Both the position numbers and the translations under genes were made by a program. From NCBI RefSeq assembly GCF_004117855.1, contig NZ_QWBW01000009.1:113171-177170 (forward strand): a stretch of DNA of 64,000 bases, given 5' to 3'. Positions 1-9,763 of this stretch are shown piece by piece. Source of the stretch: Modicisalibacter coralii. GTDB lineage: Bacteria; Pseudomonadota; Gammaproteobacteria; Pseudomonadales; Halomonadaceae. Within the stretch, counting starts at the first letter, position 1, and each line of letters opens with the position of its first letter. The notes beneath the pieces were generated by a model. It worked only from the letters and a program-made list of their open reading frames with translations, was not told the DNA's origin and ran no database searches.

Positions 1-395
1 CTCATGTTGGCGACCTCGTAGACCGCGCGCTTGGGGTCGATGATCTGGTAGTAGAGCGCGCCGTTGATGGTGACGGTGACGTTGTCGGTGGTCACCACCG
101 GCTGCCCCGGAAAGTCCATCACCGTCTCGCGGCGATCGATGCGCACCTCCTCGGTGGAGATCGGATAGAACTCCTCGCCCTGCTTGCGATAGCGGATCAT
201 GCTGATCGCCCGGGGCTGCTCGATGAAGGGGATGATCACGTTGATGCCGCTCTCCAGCAGCCGATTGAAGGAGCCGAGACGTTCGACCACCATCACCTCC
301 GACTGGCGCACGATGACCAGCCCCTTGATGATGAGGATCACGCCCAGCGCGACGATGATCAGGCTGATCAGCAGCCCGGGTCCGATGACATTCAT
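1..395 (-). CDS. SPFH/Band-7 (QmcA/stomatin-like) membrane protein, 3' end cut off by window edge
   Basis: The visible 131 codons open with one N-terminal membrane segment (about residues 5-28), followed directly by the start of a Band-7 domain: VVERLGSF near residue 40, then GINVIIPFIEQP and the DNVTVTINGALYYQI stretch typical of stomatin/QmcA proteins. Such proteins form large membrane-associated oligomers; QmcA is about 305 residues in E. coli, so more than half is missing here. The start ATG overlaps the stop codon of the upstream NfeD gene by the ATGA arrangement, so the two are probably translationally coupled. NfeD and SPFH proteins are a well-known conserved pair. The family call is secure; the specific role in the cell is not. 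Confidence 0.9.
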   Translation of the reverse strand, partial: MNVIGPGLLISLIIVALGVILIIKGLVIVRQSEVMVVERLGSFNRLLESGINVIIPFIEQPRAISMIRYRKQGEEFYPISTEEVRIDRRETVMDFPGQPVVTTDNVTVTINGALYYQIIDPKRAVYEVANM

Positions 396-859
396 GACGA
401 TGATGACTCCGTGGGGTGGGGAAGCGTGACGATGGCGACGGTGCCATCGAAGCGCTGGAAGATGACTCGACGATTCTCGGGAAGCTCGGTCGTATCGCTG
501 TCGGCGAGGCGCAGGCGATAGAAGTCGCCGTTGATCTCGATGCCCGTGGCGCCATCGAAGTCGCGCTTCAGCGTGTGGTAGACCTTGCCGCGTTCGGTAC
601 CGGTGCCGGTGGTGCCGTAGGCGACGCCACGCGGCGAGAAGCGCGGGCGGATCACCTTGACCACCACCGGCAGCATCACCCCGGCGGCCAGGCCCAGCCC
701 CAGCAACTGCCAGGTGAGCGAGGCGCCGAGGGCGGCCAGCAGTACCGCGGCCAGCGTCGCCACCGCCAGTCCCAGCAATACCAGCGCGCCGGAGAGCAGT
801 TCGGCCAGCCCCAGCAGCAGGGCCACCGCCAGCCAGACATAGGCCATGTTCCAGTCCAT
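392..859 (-). CDS. NfeD-like membrane protein (short form, YbbK type)
   Basis: This 155-residue protein has hydrophobic helices over about residues 6-65 and a C-terminal soluble part (about 80-148). That part reads like the OB-fold domain of NfeD, with a TGTERGKVY stretch followed by a GTVAIVTL strand. Short NfeD proteins lacking the ClpP-like protease domain are usually encoded next to an SPFH protein and are thought to work with it in membrane microdomain organisation. Here the stop codon overlaps the start of the SPFH gene by four bases, which fits that partnership. Length matches the short family (about 150 residues). No regulatory site was identified upstream. Confidence 0.88.
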   Translation of the reverse strand: MDWNMAYVWLAVALLLGLAELLSGALVLLGLAVATLAAVLLAALGASLTWQLLGLGLAAGVMLPVVVKVIRPRFSPRGVAYGTTGTGTERGKVYHTLKRDFDGATGIEINGDFYRLRLADSDTTELPENRRVIFQRFDGTVAIVTLPHPTESSSS

Positions 860-1062
860 AGCGTTTCCCGGGATCGTATCGAAGGGAGGCCGCCCGCCCA
901 GCGACGACGAACCCGGCCCTGCGGCCGCGTTCGGGTCGCCGTCGAGCGATCCGCCAATTTGCCTGCCGGCACACCGGACGGGTATCGGCGATCGCCGTCA
1001 CGTCGTGTAAGCCGTCGACGACGATAGCCTGTTACGCGTGTGGTTGGCGAGACCCGGCCGGG

Positions 1063-2265
1063 TCACTCGTCGGCGAGCCTGACCATCTTCGGCCGGCCGA
1101 TCAGCATCCCGGCCACGCTCTGGCCGGCGAGCAGCACCAGCAGGAACACCAGCGAGAGCTGCCAGTCGCCGTTCATTTCGTGCAGGGCGCCGAACAGCAG
1201 CGGGCCGCTGGCGGCCATCAGGTAGCCGACGCTCTGCGACATGCCCGAAAGCATGGCGGCATGCTGGGGGTGGCGCGTGCGCAGCACGATCATGGTCAGC
1301 GCGAAGCTGAAGCAACCGCCCTGGCCGGCGCCCAGCATCAGCGCCCAGCCGATCGGTGCGGCGGTGGGTGCCAGCAGCAAGCCCAGCAGGGCGATGGCGA
1401 TCAGCGTGCACAGTCCCAGCACCAGCAGGCTGTGGCGTGACAGCCGCGAGGACAGCCGGGCGATGAAGTAGCTGGCGGGAATGCTGGTGAGGTTGATCAT
1501 CGACAGCATGAGACCCGCAGTCGCCTGGGGGACGCCGGCCTCGCTGGCGACCGCCGGGACCCAGGTCTGCAGGGTATAGAAGCTCAGTGACTGGGCGCCC
1601 ATGAACAGTGTCAGGGTCCAGGCGACGGGATTCTTGAACAGTCGGGTCATCGACGGTCGATGGCTGTCCGTGCCGGCCTCGGGGCCCAGGCGCAACGCCA
1701 GACGCCACCAGATGATCGCCGAGACGATCCCGAACGCCGCCCACAGCCAGATCGGCAGCGACCAGCTGCCCGACAGCTGCATCAGGGGAATCGCGGTGCC
1801 GGCACTGATCGTCGCGCCCACGCCCATCATCACCGTGTAGAGCCCCATGGTGCGGCCCAGGCGGTCGCCGCGGTCGCGCTTGACCAGGCTCGGCATCAGC
1901 ACGTTGCCCAGCGCGATGCCCAGCCCGGCGCACAGCGTGCCCAGCAGCATGATCGCCACGCTCTCGACGCCGCGAAACACGCCGCCGATGGCGATCAGGC
2001 TGATCGCGCAGGCGATCGCCCGGTCGAGGCCGACCCGGTCGGCGAGCCCGGGCGCCAGCGGCGAGAGCAGGCCGAAGCAGAGAATCATCCCGGTGGTGAA
2101 CAGGCTGGCCACGCCGGCGCCGATCGACAGCGTCGCCATGATCGGCTCGAGCACCGGGCCGATGACCACGATCGGTGCACGCAGGTTGATCGCCGCCAGC
2201 CCGAAGGCCAGCAGCCACAGCCAGGCCGGCAGCGAAGAGCGGGACGAGAGCGAAGCTTGCGACAC
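1063..2265 (-). CDS. MFS transporter of the CynX/NimT type
   Basis: About 400 residues with roughly twelve hydrophobic segments. The N-terminal signature AINLRAPIVVIGPVLEPI is characteristic of CynX/NimT-family exporters (cyanate and 2-nitroimidazole are textbook substrates, but the real substrate cannot be told from sequence). I chose the GTG at 2265 because GGAG lies nine bases upstream and the protein then begins just before the first helix. In-frame ATGs at 2328 and 2304 would add up to 21 unlikely basic residues. The gene diverges from the CoA-transferase gene. A 14-bp TetR-style palindrome (2334-2347) lies in the shared promoter region and may control it. Confidence 0.85.
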   Translation of the reverse strand: MSQASLSSRSSLPAWLWLLAFGLAAINLRAPIVVIGPVLEPIMATLSIGAGVASLFTTGMILCFGLLSPLAPGLADRVGLDRAIACAISLIAIGGVFRGVESVAIMLLGTLCAGLGIALGNVLMPSLVKRDRGDRLGRTMGLYTVMMGVGATISAGTAIPLMQLSGSWSLPIWLWAAFGIVSAIIWWRLALRLGPEAGTDSHRPSMTRLFKNPVAWTLTLFMGAQSLSFYTLQTWVPAVASEAGVPQATAGLMLSMINLTSIPASYFIARLSSRLSRHSLLVLGLCTLIAIALLGLLLAPTAAPIGWALMLGAGQGGCFSFALTMIVLRTRHPQHAAMLSGMSQSVGYLMAASGPLLFGALHEMNGDWQLSLVFLLVLLAGQSVAGMLIGRPKMVRLADE

Positions 2266-2333
2266 GACGGATCGTCTCCAGGCAAAGGGGCGACAGTCTA
2301 TCATCGACCGGCGTGACGACCGAGGCATGTCTG

Positions 2334-2347
2334 ACCGAATGGTCGGT
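2334..2347. promoter_or_regulatory. TetR-type operator-like palindrome ACCGA-N4-TCGGT
   Basis: A perfect 5+5 bp inverted repeat with a 4-bp spacer lies between the divergent exporter and CoA-transferase genes. ACCGAxxxxTCGGT resembles operators of many TetR-family repressors, which often control MFS exporters. No TetR gene is in the window, so the regulator would have to be encoded elsewhere. The match is short and could be chance. Confidence 0.35.
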
Positions 2348-2470
2348 TGCCGCGCCAGACGCCGTGGTGACGCTCGCTCGGCGGTCCGTCGGTCGCCGCT
2401 GGGCTCGCGTCGTCGCGATCTTCTGATACCTTGAAACGATCACGCGTTATCCAGGGAAAGGAGAACAGCG

Positions 2471-3721
2471 ATGACCGGTCCATTGTCGGGCATTCGCATC
2501 ATCGATCTCACCGCGATGGTCTCGGGGCCGCTGGCGACCATGATGCTCGCCGATCAGGGTGCCGAGGTGATCAAGGTGGAGAACCCCCACGGGGGCGATT
2601 TCACGCGCTCGGCGTCCAACCGCCGGCACGGCTTCGCGGCGTCGTATCTCAACAACAATCGCAACAAGCGTTCGGTGGCGCTGGATCTCAAGCATCCCGG
2701 CGGGCGGGCGGCGCTCACCCGGCTGATCGAGCGCGCCGATGTCTTCGTGCAGAACTTTCGCCCCGGGGTGATCGAGCGCATGGGCTTCGACGAGACGCGG
2801 GTGCGCGAGATCGCGCCGTCGATCGTCTACGTCTCGATCAGCGGCTTCGGCGAGGCCGGGCCCTACGCCCAGTACCCGGTCTACGATCCGCTGGTCCAGG
2901 GGCTCTCGGGGCTGGCCACGGTGCAGGCCGGCAGCGACGAGCGGCGCCCGCAACTGGTGCGCACCATCCTGCCCGACAAGCTCACCGGGGTGAACGCCGC
3001 CCAGGCGATCAGTGCCGCCCTGTTCGCCCGCGAGCGCACCGGCGAGGCCCAGCACGTGCGCCTGTCGATGCTCGATTCGGTGATCGCCTTCCTGTGGGCC
3101 TCGGACATGGGCAGCCAGACCTTCGTGCGCGGCGAGCTGCCCCAGCAGGCGGCGGCGAGCTTTCAGGACCTGATCTACGAAACCCGGGACGGCCATATCA
3201 CCCTGGCGGTGCAGAACGACCGCGAATGGGCGGCGCTGACCCGGGCGCTGGAGCGTCCCGACTGGCGCGACGATCCGCGCTTTGCCACCGCCGCGCTGCG
3301 CCAGGACAACATCGATGCCCGTCTCGAGCTGACCCAGTCGGTGATCCGCACCGCGACCAGCGAGCACTGGCTGCAGCGACTCCAGGCCGAGGGCGTGCCC
3401 TGCGCGCCGGTGCTGACCCGCCACGAGGTGCTCGAGCACCCGCAGGTCACCGCCAACGCCATCGTCCGCGAATACGACCATTCCCAGGCGGGCCGGTTGC
3501 GTCAGGCGCGTCCGGCGGCGCGCTTCGACGAGGGCGACGTCGACGCGCCCGAGGCCTGGCGGGGCGCCCCGGCGCTGGGCGAGGACACCCGCACGGTGCT
3601 CGGCGAGTGCGGCTACAATGCGGCCACGCTCGACCGCCTGGCCGCCGACGGCGCCTTCGGGCCCGACGCCTCGGCCGCGTCGGGCAATTCGACGGATACT
3701 TCCAGGGACGGTGACCCATGA
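2471..3721 (+). CDS. CaiB/BaiF family (class III) CoA-transferase
   Basis: This 416-residue protein is full length for class III CoA-transferases, which move CoA between carboxylic acids. The N-terminus LSGIRIIDLTAMVSGPLATM and the VDLKxxxG-like segment LDLKHPGGRA are family signatures. Asp169 in the ILPDKLTG stretch falls where the catalytic aspartate of formyl-CoA transferase lies. It is followed by the RERTGEAQHV...LDSV block (about 187-203). The ATG has a good AAAGGAG site upstream. The stop overlaps the start of the GST gene (ATGA), so the two are almost certainly one operon. The acyl substrate cannot be deduced; coupling to a GST hints at catabolism of, or protection from, an organic acid or electrophile. 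Confidence 0.9.
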   Translation: MTGPLSGIRIIDLTAMVSGPLATMMLADQGAEVIKVENPHGGDFTRSASNRRHGFAASYLNNNRNKRSVALDLKHPGGRAALTRLIERADVFVQNFRPGVIERMGFDETRVREIAPSIVYVSISGFGEAGPYAQYPVYDPLVQGLSGLATVQAGSDERRPQLVRTILPDKLTGVNAAQAISAALFARERTGEAQHVRLSMLDSVIAFLWASDMGSQTFVRGELPQQAAASFQDLIYETRDGHITLAVQNDREWAALTRALERPDWRDDPRFATAALRQDNIDARLELTQSVIRTATSEHWLQRLQAEGVPCAPVLTRHEVLEHPQVTANAIVREYDHSQAGRLRQARPAARFDEGDVDAPEAWRGAPALGEDTRTVLGECGYNAATLDRLAADGAFGPDASAASGNSTDTSRDGDP

Positions 3722-4437
3722 TCGACTTCTACTACTGGCCCACCCCCAACGGCTGGAAGGTGGCCATCATGCTCGAGGAGTGCGGGCTGGATTACCGCAC
3801 CATTCCGGTCAACATCGGCAAGGGCGAGCAGTTCAGCGACGACTTCCTGGCCATCAGCCCCAACAACCGCATGCCGGCGATCGTCGACCATGATGCCGCC
3901 GATGCCGACGACAACGGGCCGCTGCCGATCTTCGAGTCCGGGGCGATCCTGCTGCACCTGGCCGAAAAGAGCGGGCGCTTCCTGCCCACCGGGCCGCGCG
4001 GGCGCAAGGAACTGCAAGAGTGGCTGTTCTGGCAGGTCGCCAATCTGGGGCCGATGGCCGGGCAACTGAGCCATTTCGTCAACTACGCGCCGGGCGATCA
4101 TCCGTACGCCCACGAACGCTACGCCAACGAGTATCACCGCTGCCTGGGGGTGCTCGAACGGCGCCTGGCGGGGCGCGATTATCTGCTCGGCGACGACTAC
4201 ACCATCGTCGACATGGCCGCCTGGCCGTGGGTGCTGATCGCCAAGCCGCTGGGCCAGCCGCTCGACGAGTTTCCCAACGTCGCGCGCTGGCGCCAGGCGA
4301 TCAAGGCGCGACCCGCGGTGCAGCGCGGGGTCGATCTGGGCAAGGAGTACCGTCGCCAGGCGCCGCCCGACGAGGCAGAGCGGCGCATTCTCTTCAACCA
4401 GCGCGGTGGTGGCGGGTCAGCCAGTCAGGGCGATTAA
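3718..4437 (+). CDS. Glutathione S-transferase, YfcG/Ure2p-like
   Basis: A 239-residue protein with an N-terminal thioredoxin-like GST domain (residues 1-85) and an all-helical C-terminal domain. IDFYYWPTPNGWKV at the start is typical of the YfcG/YghU (Nu-class) enzymes, in which a Thr/Asn pair rather than Tyr or Cys contacts glutathione. NNRMPAIVD and FESGAILLHLAEK carry the cis-proline loop and the ESGAI glutathione-binding motif. YfcG relatives act mainly as disulfide reductases. A low-complexity GGGGSAS tail ends the protein. The start overlaps the CoA-transferase stop. The TAA stop lies at the very edge of the dispersed repeat that fills the next intergenic gap. Confidence 0.9.
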   Translation: MIDFYYWPTPNGWKVAIMLEECGLDYRTIPVNIGKGEQFSDDFLAISPNNRMPAIVDHDAADADDNGPLPIFESGAILLHLAEKSGRFLPTGPRGRKELQEWLFWQVANLGPMAGQLSHFVNYAPGDHPYAHERYANEYHRCLGVLERRLAGRDYLLGDDYTIVDMAAWPWVLIAKPLGQPLDEFPNVARWRQAIKARPAVQRGVDLGKEYRRQAPPDEAERRILFNQRGGGGSASQGD

Positions 4438-4602
4438 GAACTCAATTCCAAACCCCGGTGATGCTGGGCGCCGGGGCAAGGCGAAGCGAGGGTCCTTTGC
4501 CATGGATGGCAAAGGTAGCGCCCACGGAAGGGTTCACAGCGCCCTCGCGAAGCCTTGTCCCGGGAGCCTGCTTGGTCTGCCGGGTTGTGTGTTAAGGAAA
4601 CT
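4438..4602 (+). repeat. Dispersed intergenic repeat, copy A (between convergent stop codons)
   Basis: The whole 165-bp gap between the GST stop and the aldo/keto reductase stop is homologous, in inverted orientation, to 30135-30310. The best-conserved core is 4466-4549, matching the reverse complement of 30190-30274 with only a handful of differences and one uninterrupted identical run of about 39 bases. At its heart is a perfect hairpin, CCTTTGCCAT-GG-ATGGCAAAGG (4494-4515). Similarity continues more weakly to the right end, which reads TTAAGGAAACTCTAA. It has no coding capacity of its own. It may be a small non-autonomous element, or it may function in termination or mRNA 3'-end protection. 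Confidence 0.85.
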
Positions 4603-5562
4603 CTAAGCCTGAAAGGGATCGCTGGCCTCGTCGAGCGTCTTGAGCGCGTTGTCATCCAGCGTCAGCCGGGTGGCGGCGATCATGGCATCCAGCTGGCGCT
4701 GCGACGTGGCGCTGGCGATCGGCGCGGTGACCGCGGGGCGGGTCATCAGCCAGGCCAGCGAGACGCTCGCCGGGGTGGTGTCGAGGTGCTCGGCGACCTC
4801 GTCCAGGGCCGCGAGAATCTGCATGCCGCGCTCGTCGAAGTACTTGTCGAGGAAGGCCTCGCGGGGCTTGCCACGGGCGTCTTCGCGGCTGCGGTACTTG
4901 CCGGTGAGAAAGCCGCTGGCCAGCGAGAAGTAGGGAATCACGCCGACGCTGCGTTTCTCGCACAGCGGTGCCAGCCGGGACTCGTAATCGCTGCGATCGT
5001 AGAGGTTGTAGAAGGGCTGCAGGGTCTCGTAGCGCGGCAGGTCGTTTTGCTCGGCGACCGACAGCGCCTCGTCGAGGCGGCGTGCGGGGTAGTTCGAGGC
5101 GCCGATGGCGCGGACCTTGCCCTGTTCGATGAGCCGCTGATAGGCCTCGAGGGTTTCTTCGAGCGGGGTGTCGGTGTCGTCGTCGTGGGACTGATAGAGG
5201 TCGATCACGTCGGTCTGCAGGCGCGTCAGCGAGGCCTCGACGGCGCGCATGATGTAGTCCTTCGACAGACCTTGTTCGCCGTCGCCCATCGGCTTGCCGA
5301 CCTTGGTCGCCAGCAGCACCCTGTCGCGGTTGCCACGGGCCTTGAAGTAGCGGCCCAGCACGCTCTCGGATTCGCCGCCGTCGTGGCCGTCGACCCAGCG
5401 CGAATAGACGTCGGCGGTGTCGATGGCATTGAAGCCGGCATCCAGCCAGGCATCGATCATCGCGAACGACTCGCGCTCGTCGAGTGTCCAGCCGAAGACG
5501 TTGCCGCCGAAGATCAGCGGCGCGGTTTCCAGACCGCTGTTGCCGAGGGGGCGTAGTTCCAT
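4603..5562 (-). CDS. Aldo/keto reductase
   Basis: This 319-residue NADPH-dependent oxidoreductase has the complete AKR tetrad: Asp48 and Tyr53 in AIDTADVY, Lys87 in LLATKVG and His126 in YQSHDDD. The late SLAWLMTRPAVTAPIASAT segment is a typical nucleotide-binding element of the YajO/Tas-like branch. I start at ATG 5562 because AAGGAG lies six bases upstream; a TTG six bases earlier overlaps that site. The gene is convergent with the GST gene and its TAG stop directly abuts repeat copy A. The physiological carbonyl substrate cannot be assigned. Confidence 0.92.
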   Translation of the reverse strand: MELRPLGNSGLETAPLIFGGNVFGWTLDERESFAMIDAWLDAGFNAIDTADVYSRWVDGHDGGESESVLGRYFKARGNRDRVLLATKVGKPMGDGEQGLSKDYIMRAVEASLTRLQTDVIDLYQSHDDDTDTPLEETLEAYQRLIEQGKVRAIGASNYPARRLDEALSVAEQNDLPRYETLQPFYNLYDRSDYESRLAPLCEKRSVGVIPYFSLASGFLTGKYRSREDARGKPREAFLDKYFDERGMQILAALDEVAEHLDTTPASVSLAWLMTRPAVTAPIASATSQRQLDAMIAATRLTLDDNALKTLDEASDPFQA

Positions 5563-5747
5563 GATCAACTCCTTGTGTCTGGCCTCACGGGGTGGCTGTG
5601 AGGCTGCTAAACGATGGTATCGCCAACAGCGTAGTCGACCGCCGGGCGCGCTGTCGGTTCCCGTGGCTGTCGGTTGCGGTGCAAATGTCGCGACAGCGGG
5701 CGTCGTCAGCCGGTAAGCTGGCGCGAAACCCTGTGGGAGGTGCCCCC

Positions 5748-6653
<906 letters not shown>

Positions 6654-6668
<15 letters not shown>

Positions 6669-8183
6669 ACGCGCCTCATTCACGGTAACCGGCGCTTCGT
6701 CGTCGACCTCGACCTGGTTGCGCCCGCGGTGCTTGGCGATGTAGAGCGCGCGGTCGGCGCGGGCCAGGGCGACGGCCTGACGCTCGTGGACGTCGTCGAG
6801 CGGCGGGACGCGCGTCAGGCCGATACTCAGCGAGACACTCAGGGTCACCCGGTCGCTGTTCTCTCCCGGGGCCACGCTGAACGGCTCGTCGGCGACCGCG
6901 CGGCGGATTCGCTCGGCCAGTTCGAGCGCCTGGTTCGGAGCCATCGCGGTGGTTAGGATCGCGAACTCTTCGCCACCGATGCGGGCGAAGGCATCCTCGT
7001 GTCGCAGGGTCCCCTGGATGCGCCGGGCCACCAGGCACAGCAGGGCATCGCCGACGGGGTGGCCATGACGGTCGTTGACTCGCTTGAAGTAGTCGAGGTC
7101 GAGCAGCAGGAGGTGGGCCTCGGCTGGGCCATCCCCGCTTCCCGGCACGGGCCGGGGGAGCGCCGCGAAGTGCTGTTCCAGGCCGCGCCGGTTGAGCAGG
7201 TCGGTCAGCGCATCGTGATGGGAGGCGATCAGTGCCTGCTGCTCGCGGAGCTTGCGCCGACTGATGTCGATCAGCAGGCCGGCGATGCCCAGCGGTCGCC
7301 CGCAGGTATCGTAGGTGATGTCGGCGACCACCTCGCTCCAGCGCGTGCGGCCGTCGGCGATGCGTACCCGAGCGTCTTGGCGCCAGTAGGCGATCCCGTC
7401 GTGCAGTGCCTGGCGCAGACTCGCGAACAGTCGCTCGCGATCCTCGCCGACGAGGCGGACCAGCACCCGGCGCAGCGGCACGTGCGGGTAGCTGTCCGGG
7501 TAGCCGAGCAGGCGACGCAGGCCCTGGGAACACCAGAAGTCGCCCGAGGTCAGGTCCACTTCCCAGACGCCGCAGTCGGTGACCTTGTGGAACAGCTCGA
7601 CCTGCGAGGAGCGGCTGGAGAGTTGCTGGCGAGAAAGGCCGGCGGCGATCAACTCGGCGGCGATGGCCAGGGTATCGAGCCCCACCCCTTCCCAGTCGAT
7701 GGCGCGCTCGCAGTCGTCGATCCCCAGCGTGCCCCACCAGCGGCCGTTGACCAGGATGGGCACCGTGGCCATCGACAGGATCGACTGACTTTCGAGGTTG
7801 GCGCGCAATGATCCCGGCGCCAGGCGGTGGGTGATGGTGCTCTGGCGCTGGCCCAGGCGGCGCTGGTTGACCAGGCGCATGAACTCGGGGTCGTCGAACA
7901 GGGTGGAGAAGAAGCGGAAGCGTCGCTGGGTCAGCTGGCGATAGCGTGCCGCGGCGGCCCACTCGAAGACATAGTCCTGGATGATCGCCTCTTCCTGAAA
8001 GTCGATCAGCTGGAAGATCCACACCCGGCTGCCGCCGGTGGCCTGGCCGATGTGCGCGAGCAGGCGCTTGACGCCGTCGGTGAAACGGCTCGCCTCGGCC
8101 AGTGCCCGACCGCCCTGGTTCAGGGCATCGAGCAGCGCGACGGTATCGAGGGGGCCGGCTGAGTCGTGGAGCATGAGGGGCAT
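6654..8183 (-). CDS. GAF-PAS-GGDEF diguanylate cyclase
   Basis: The 509-residue protein has a GAF-like N-terminal domain (about 20-190), a PAS/PAC domain (about 195-320) and a C-terminal GGDEF domain (about 335-495). The active-site loop is GGEEF at 403-407. An RxxD product-inhibition site (RHED, 394-397) lies five residues before it, so the enzyme should make c-di-GMP and be feedback inhibited. No membrane segment or signal peptide is apparent, suggesting a cytoplasmic sensor of a small molecule or redox state. It is monocistronic and diverges from the GNAT gene. The 3' end overlaps the convergent DUF808 gene. Confidence 0.92.
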
Positions 8184-8284
8184 TGTTGTTTATTATCGAT
8201 TCTGAAAGTCTAAGGCGCCGTGTGGGGCTTGCCAATCGGCGAGTCGTCATACCTTCGCCTTGAATGCCATGAGGAAAACGTGCC

Positions 8285-8758
8285 ATGCCGCAGGACTGGA
8301 CGCTCGAGCGTCTGCCCCCCGATTCGCCGCATCTCGATACCGTGACGCGCTGGACCCACGACACCTGGGGTCATCTCAACCCGGCACTCGACTTTGCCGA
8401 CCGGCTCGCCGAGACGCGCGACGAGTGTGGCGAGGCCGGGGTGCCGTCGGTGTTCGTGGCCATGAGCGGCGAGACACCGCTGGGCACGGCGAGCCTGATC
8501 GTCGACGACATGAGCAGCCGCCCCGAGCTGACGCCCTGGCTGGCCTCGGTGTTCGTGCTGCCCGAGTGGCGCGGCCGTGGCATCGCCTCGGCGCTGGTCC
8601 GCCGCGTCGAGTGCGAGGCCCGGGAAGCCGGGCTCGAACGCTTCTACCTCTACACGCCGGACCAGCAGGCGCTCTACCGGCGGCTGGGCTGGCGCGATGT
8701 CGAGAGCGTCGATTACCGGGGCGAGACGGTGACGATCATGGTGCGCGAGTGGCCGTAG
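8285..8758 (+). CDS. GNAT family N-acetyltransferase
   Basis: A compact 157-residue GNAT. The motif LASVFVLPEWRGRGIASALV (residues about 80-99) contains the Q/RxxGxG acetyl-CoA pyrophosphate loop, here RGRGIA. YLYTPDQQALYRRLGWRDV near the end is the usual Tyr-containing motif B region. The ATG follows a GAAAACG stretch with only a weak ribosome site. The acceptor substrate is unknown. It is divergent from the diguanylate cyclase gene and separated from the toxin-antitoxin pair by about 80 bp, so co-transcription is possible but not shown. Confidence 0.88.
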   Translation: MPQDWTLERLPPDSPHLDTVTRWTHDTWGHLNPALDFADRLAETRDECGEAGVPSVFVAMSGETPLGTASLIVDDMSSRPELTPWLASVFVLPEWRGRGIASALVRRVECEAREAGLERFYLYTPDQQALYRRLGWRDVESVDYRGETVTIMVREWP

Positions 8759-8840
8759 GCCCGCAGCAAGCGTCGCCGATATTGTCAGCGCGGCGGGAGC
8801 CTCCTAGAGTGCAGATTTGCCCGGCCCATCGGAAACCCTC

Positions 8841-9251
8841 ATGAGTCCATCAGCCAGTCGTCTGACGCGATGCGTAAACATCCTGCGCGAATGCTTGCCG
8901 GCGTTGCAGGCCGTCTATCTGTTCGGCAGTCAGGCCAGCGGGCAGCACGAGACTTCCAGTGATGTCGATCTGGCAATACTGCTGCCCGCACCGTTGGATG
9001 CGTATCAGCGTTGGGAGCTGGCCGAGCGTGTCGCCGAGCTGCTGAATCGGGACGTCGATCTGGTCGACCTGCGGTGCGCCAGTACCGTCATGCAACATCA
9101 GGTCGTCGAACACGGACGCCGGTTGTGGAGTGGTGGCACGGTGGCCGACGAATTCGAATTGACCGCACTCAGCGAGTACTGGGACCTGGCCATCCTGCGC
9201 CATGACCTGCTTGACGACATCCAGCAGCGAGGCAGCATTCATGGCCGATGA
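8841..9251 (+). CDS. mntA: MntA-type nucleotidyltransferase antitoxin
   Basis: The 136-residue protein is a minimal nucleotidyltransferase. The GSx10DxD signature is complete, with Gly29-Ser30 in YLFGSQ and Asp41/Asp43 in SSDVDLAIL. In the characterised MntA/HepT systems this protein inactivates the HepT RNase by transferring AMP to a tyrosine. The reading frame can be extended upstream to a TTG at 8817, but the ATG at 8841 is the natural start before the conserved fold. Its last 11 bases overlap the start of the next gene, as expected for a co-translated toxin-antitoxin pair. The symbol is by family similarity. Confidence 0.88.
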   Translation: MSPSASRLTRCVNILRECLPALQAVYLFGSQASGQHETSSDVDLAILLPAPLDAYQRWELAERVAELLNRDVDLVDLRCASTVMQHQVVEHGRRLWSGGTVADEFELTALSEYWDLAILRHDLLDDIQQRGSIHGR

Positions 9252-9651
9252 CGTGCTTCTCAACAAGGCTGCGACCATCGAGCGCTGTGTGGCGCGTGCC
9301 CGGGAAGAATATGCCAAGGGGCCGGACTCCTTCGAGACCGATCAGACGCGTCAGGACGCCGCCATCCTGAATCTTCAGCGCGCCTGCGAGGCGGCACTCG
9401 ACGCCGGCAATCGACTGATTCGAACCCACCGCCTCGGCCTGCCTCAGAGTGCCCGGGAGATATTCGATCTGCTGGCGAAAGCGCAGTTGATCGACCCCGA
9501 ACTGGCCGGTGTCATGAAGCGCATGACCGGCTTTCGCAACATCGCCGTGCATGACTATCAGGCCGTGCAGATCCCTATCGTCATCGCGATCATCCAGAAC
9601 TACACGGATGACCTGCTGAACTTCGCCAGCCGGATGGTTCGGCTGGCGTGA
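9241..9651 (+). CDS. hepT: HepT-type HEPN ribonuclease toxin
   Basis: A 136-residue all-helical HEPN-domain protein. The catalytic and target motif Rx4HxY is present as Arg99-N-I-A-V-His104-D-Tyr106. Arg and His form the RNase site, and Tyr106 is the residue that MntA-type antitoxins AMPylate in characterised homologues. The ATG at 9241 lies inside the end of the antitoxin gene. The longer frame from 9202 would be antisense-like sequence shared with the antitoxin. All key residues are intact in both partners, so the module looks functional. Such pairs act in plasmid or island stabilisation and phage defence; here it sits between housekeeping-type genes. Confidence 0.9.
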   Translation: MADDVLLNKAATIERCVARAREEYAKGPDSFETDQTRQDAAILNLQRACEAALDAGNRLIRTHRLGLPQSAREIFDLLAKAQLIDPELAGVMKRMTGFRNIAVHDYQAVQIPIVIAIIQNYTDDLLNFASRMVRLA

Positions 9652-9763
9652 GCTGTAGCGCTCTCACTCGGTCTTTCAGTGTTCACGCTTCCGGTAGCGT
9701 CTTCGTGTCGATCCCGTGTCGCGCTACCATGCGCGGATGACGATGCTTGGTGAGTGAGCCCCG

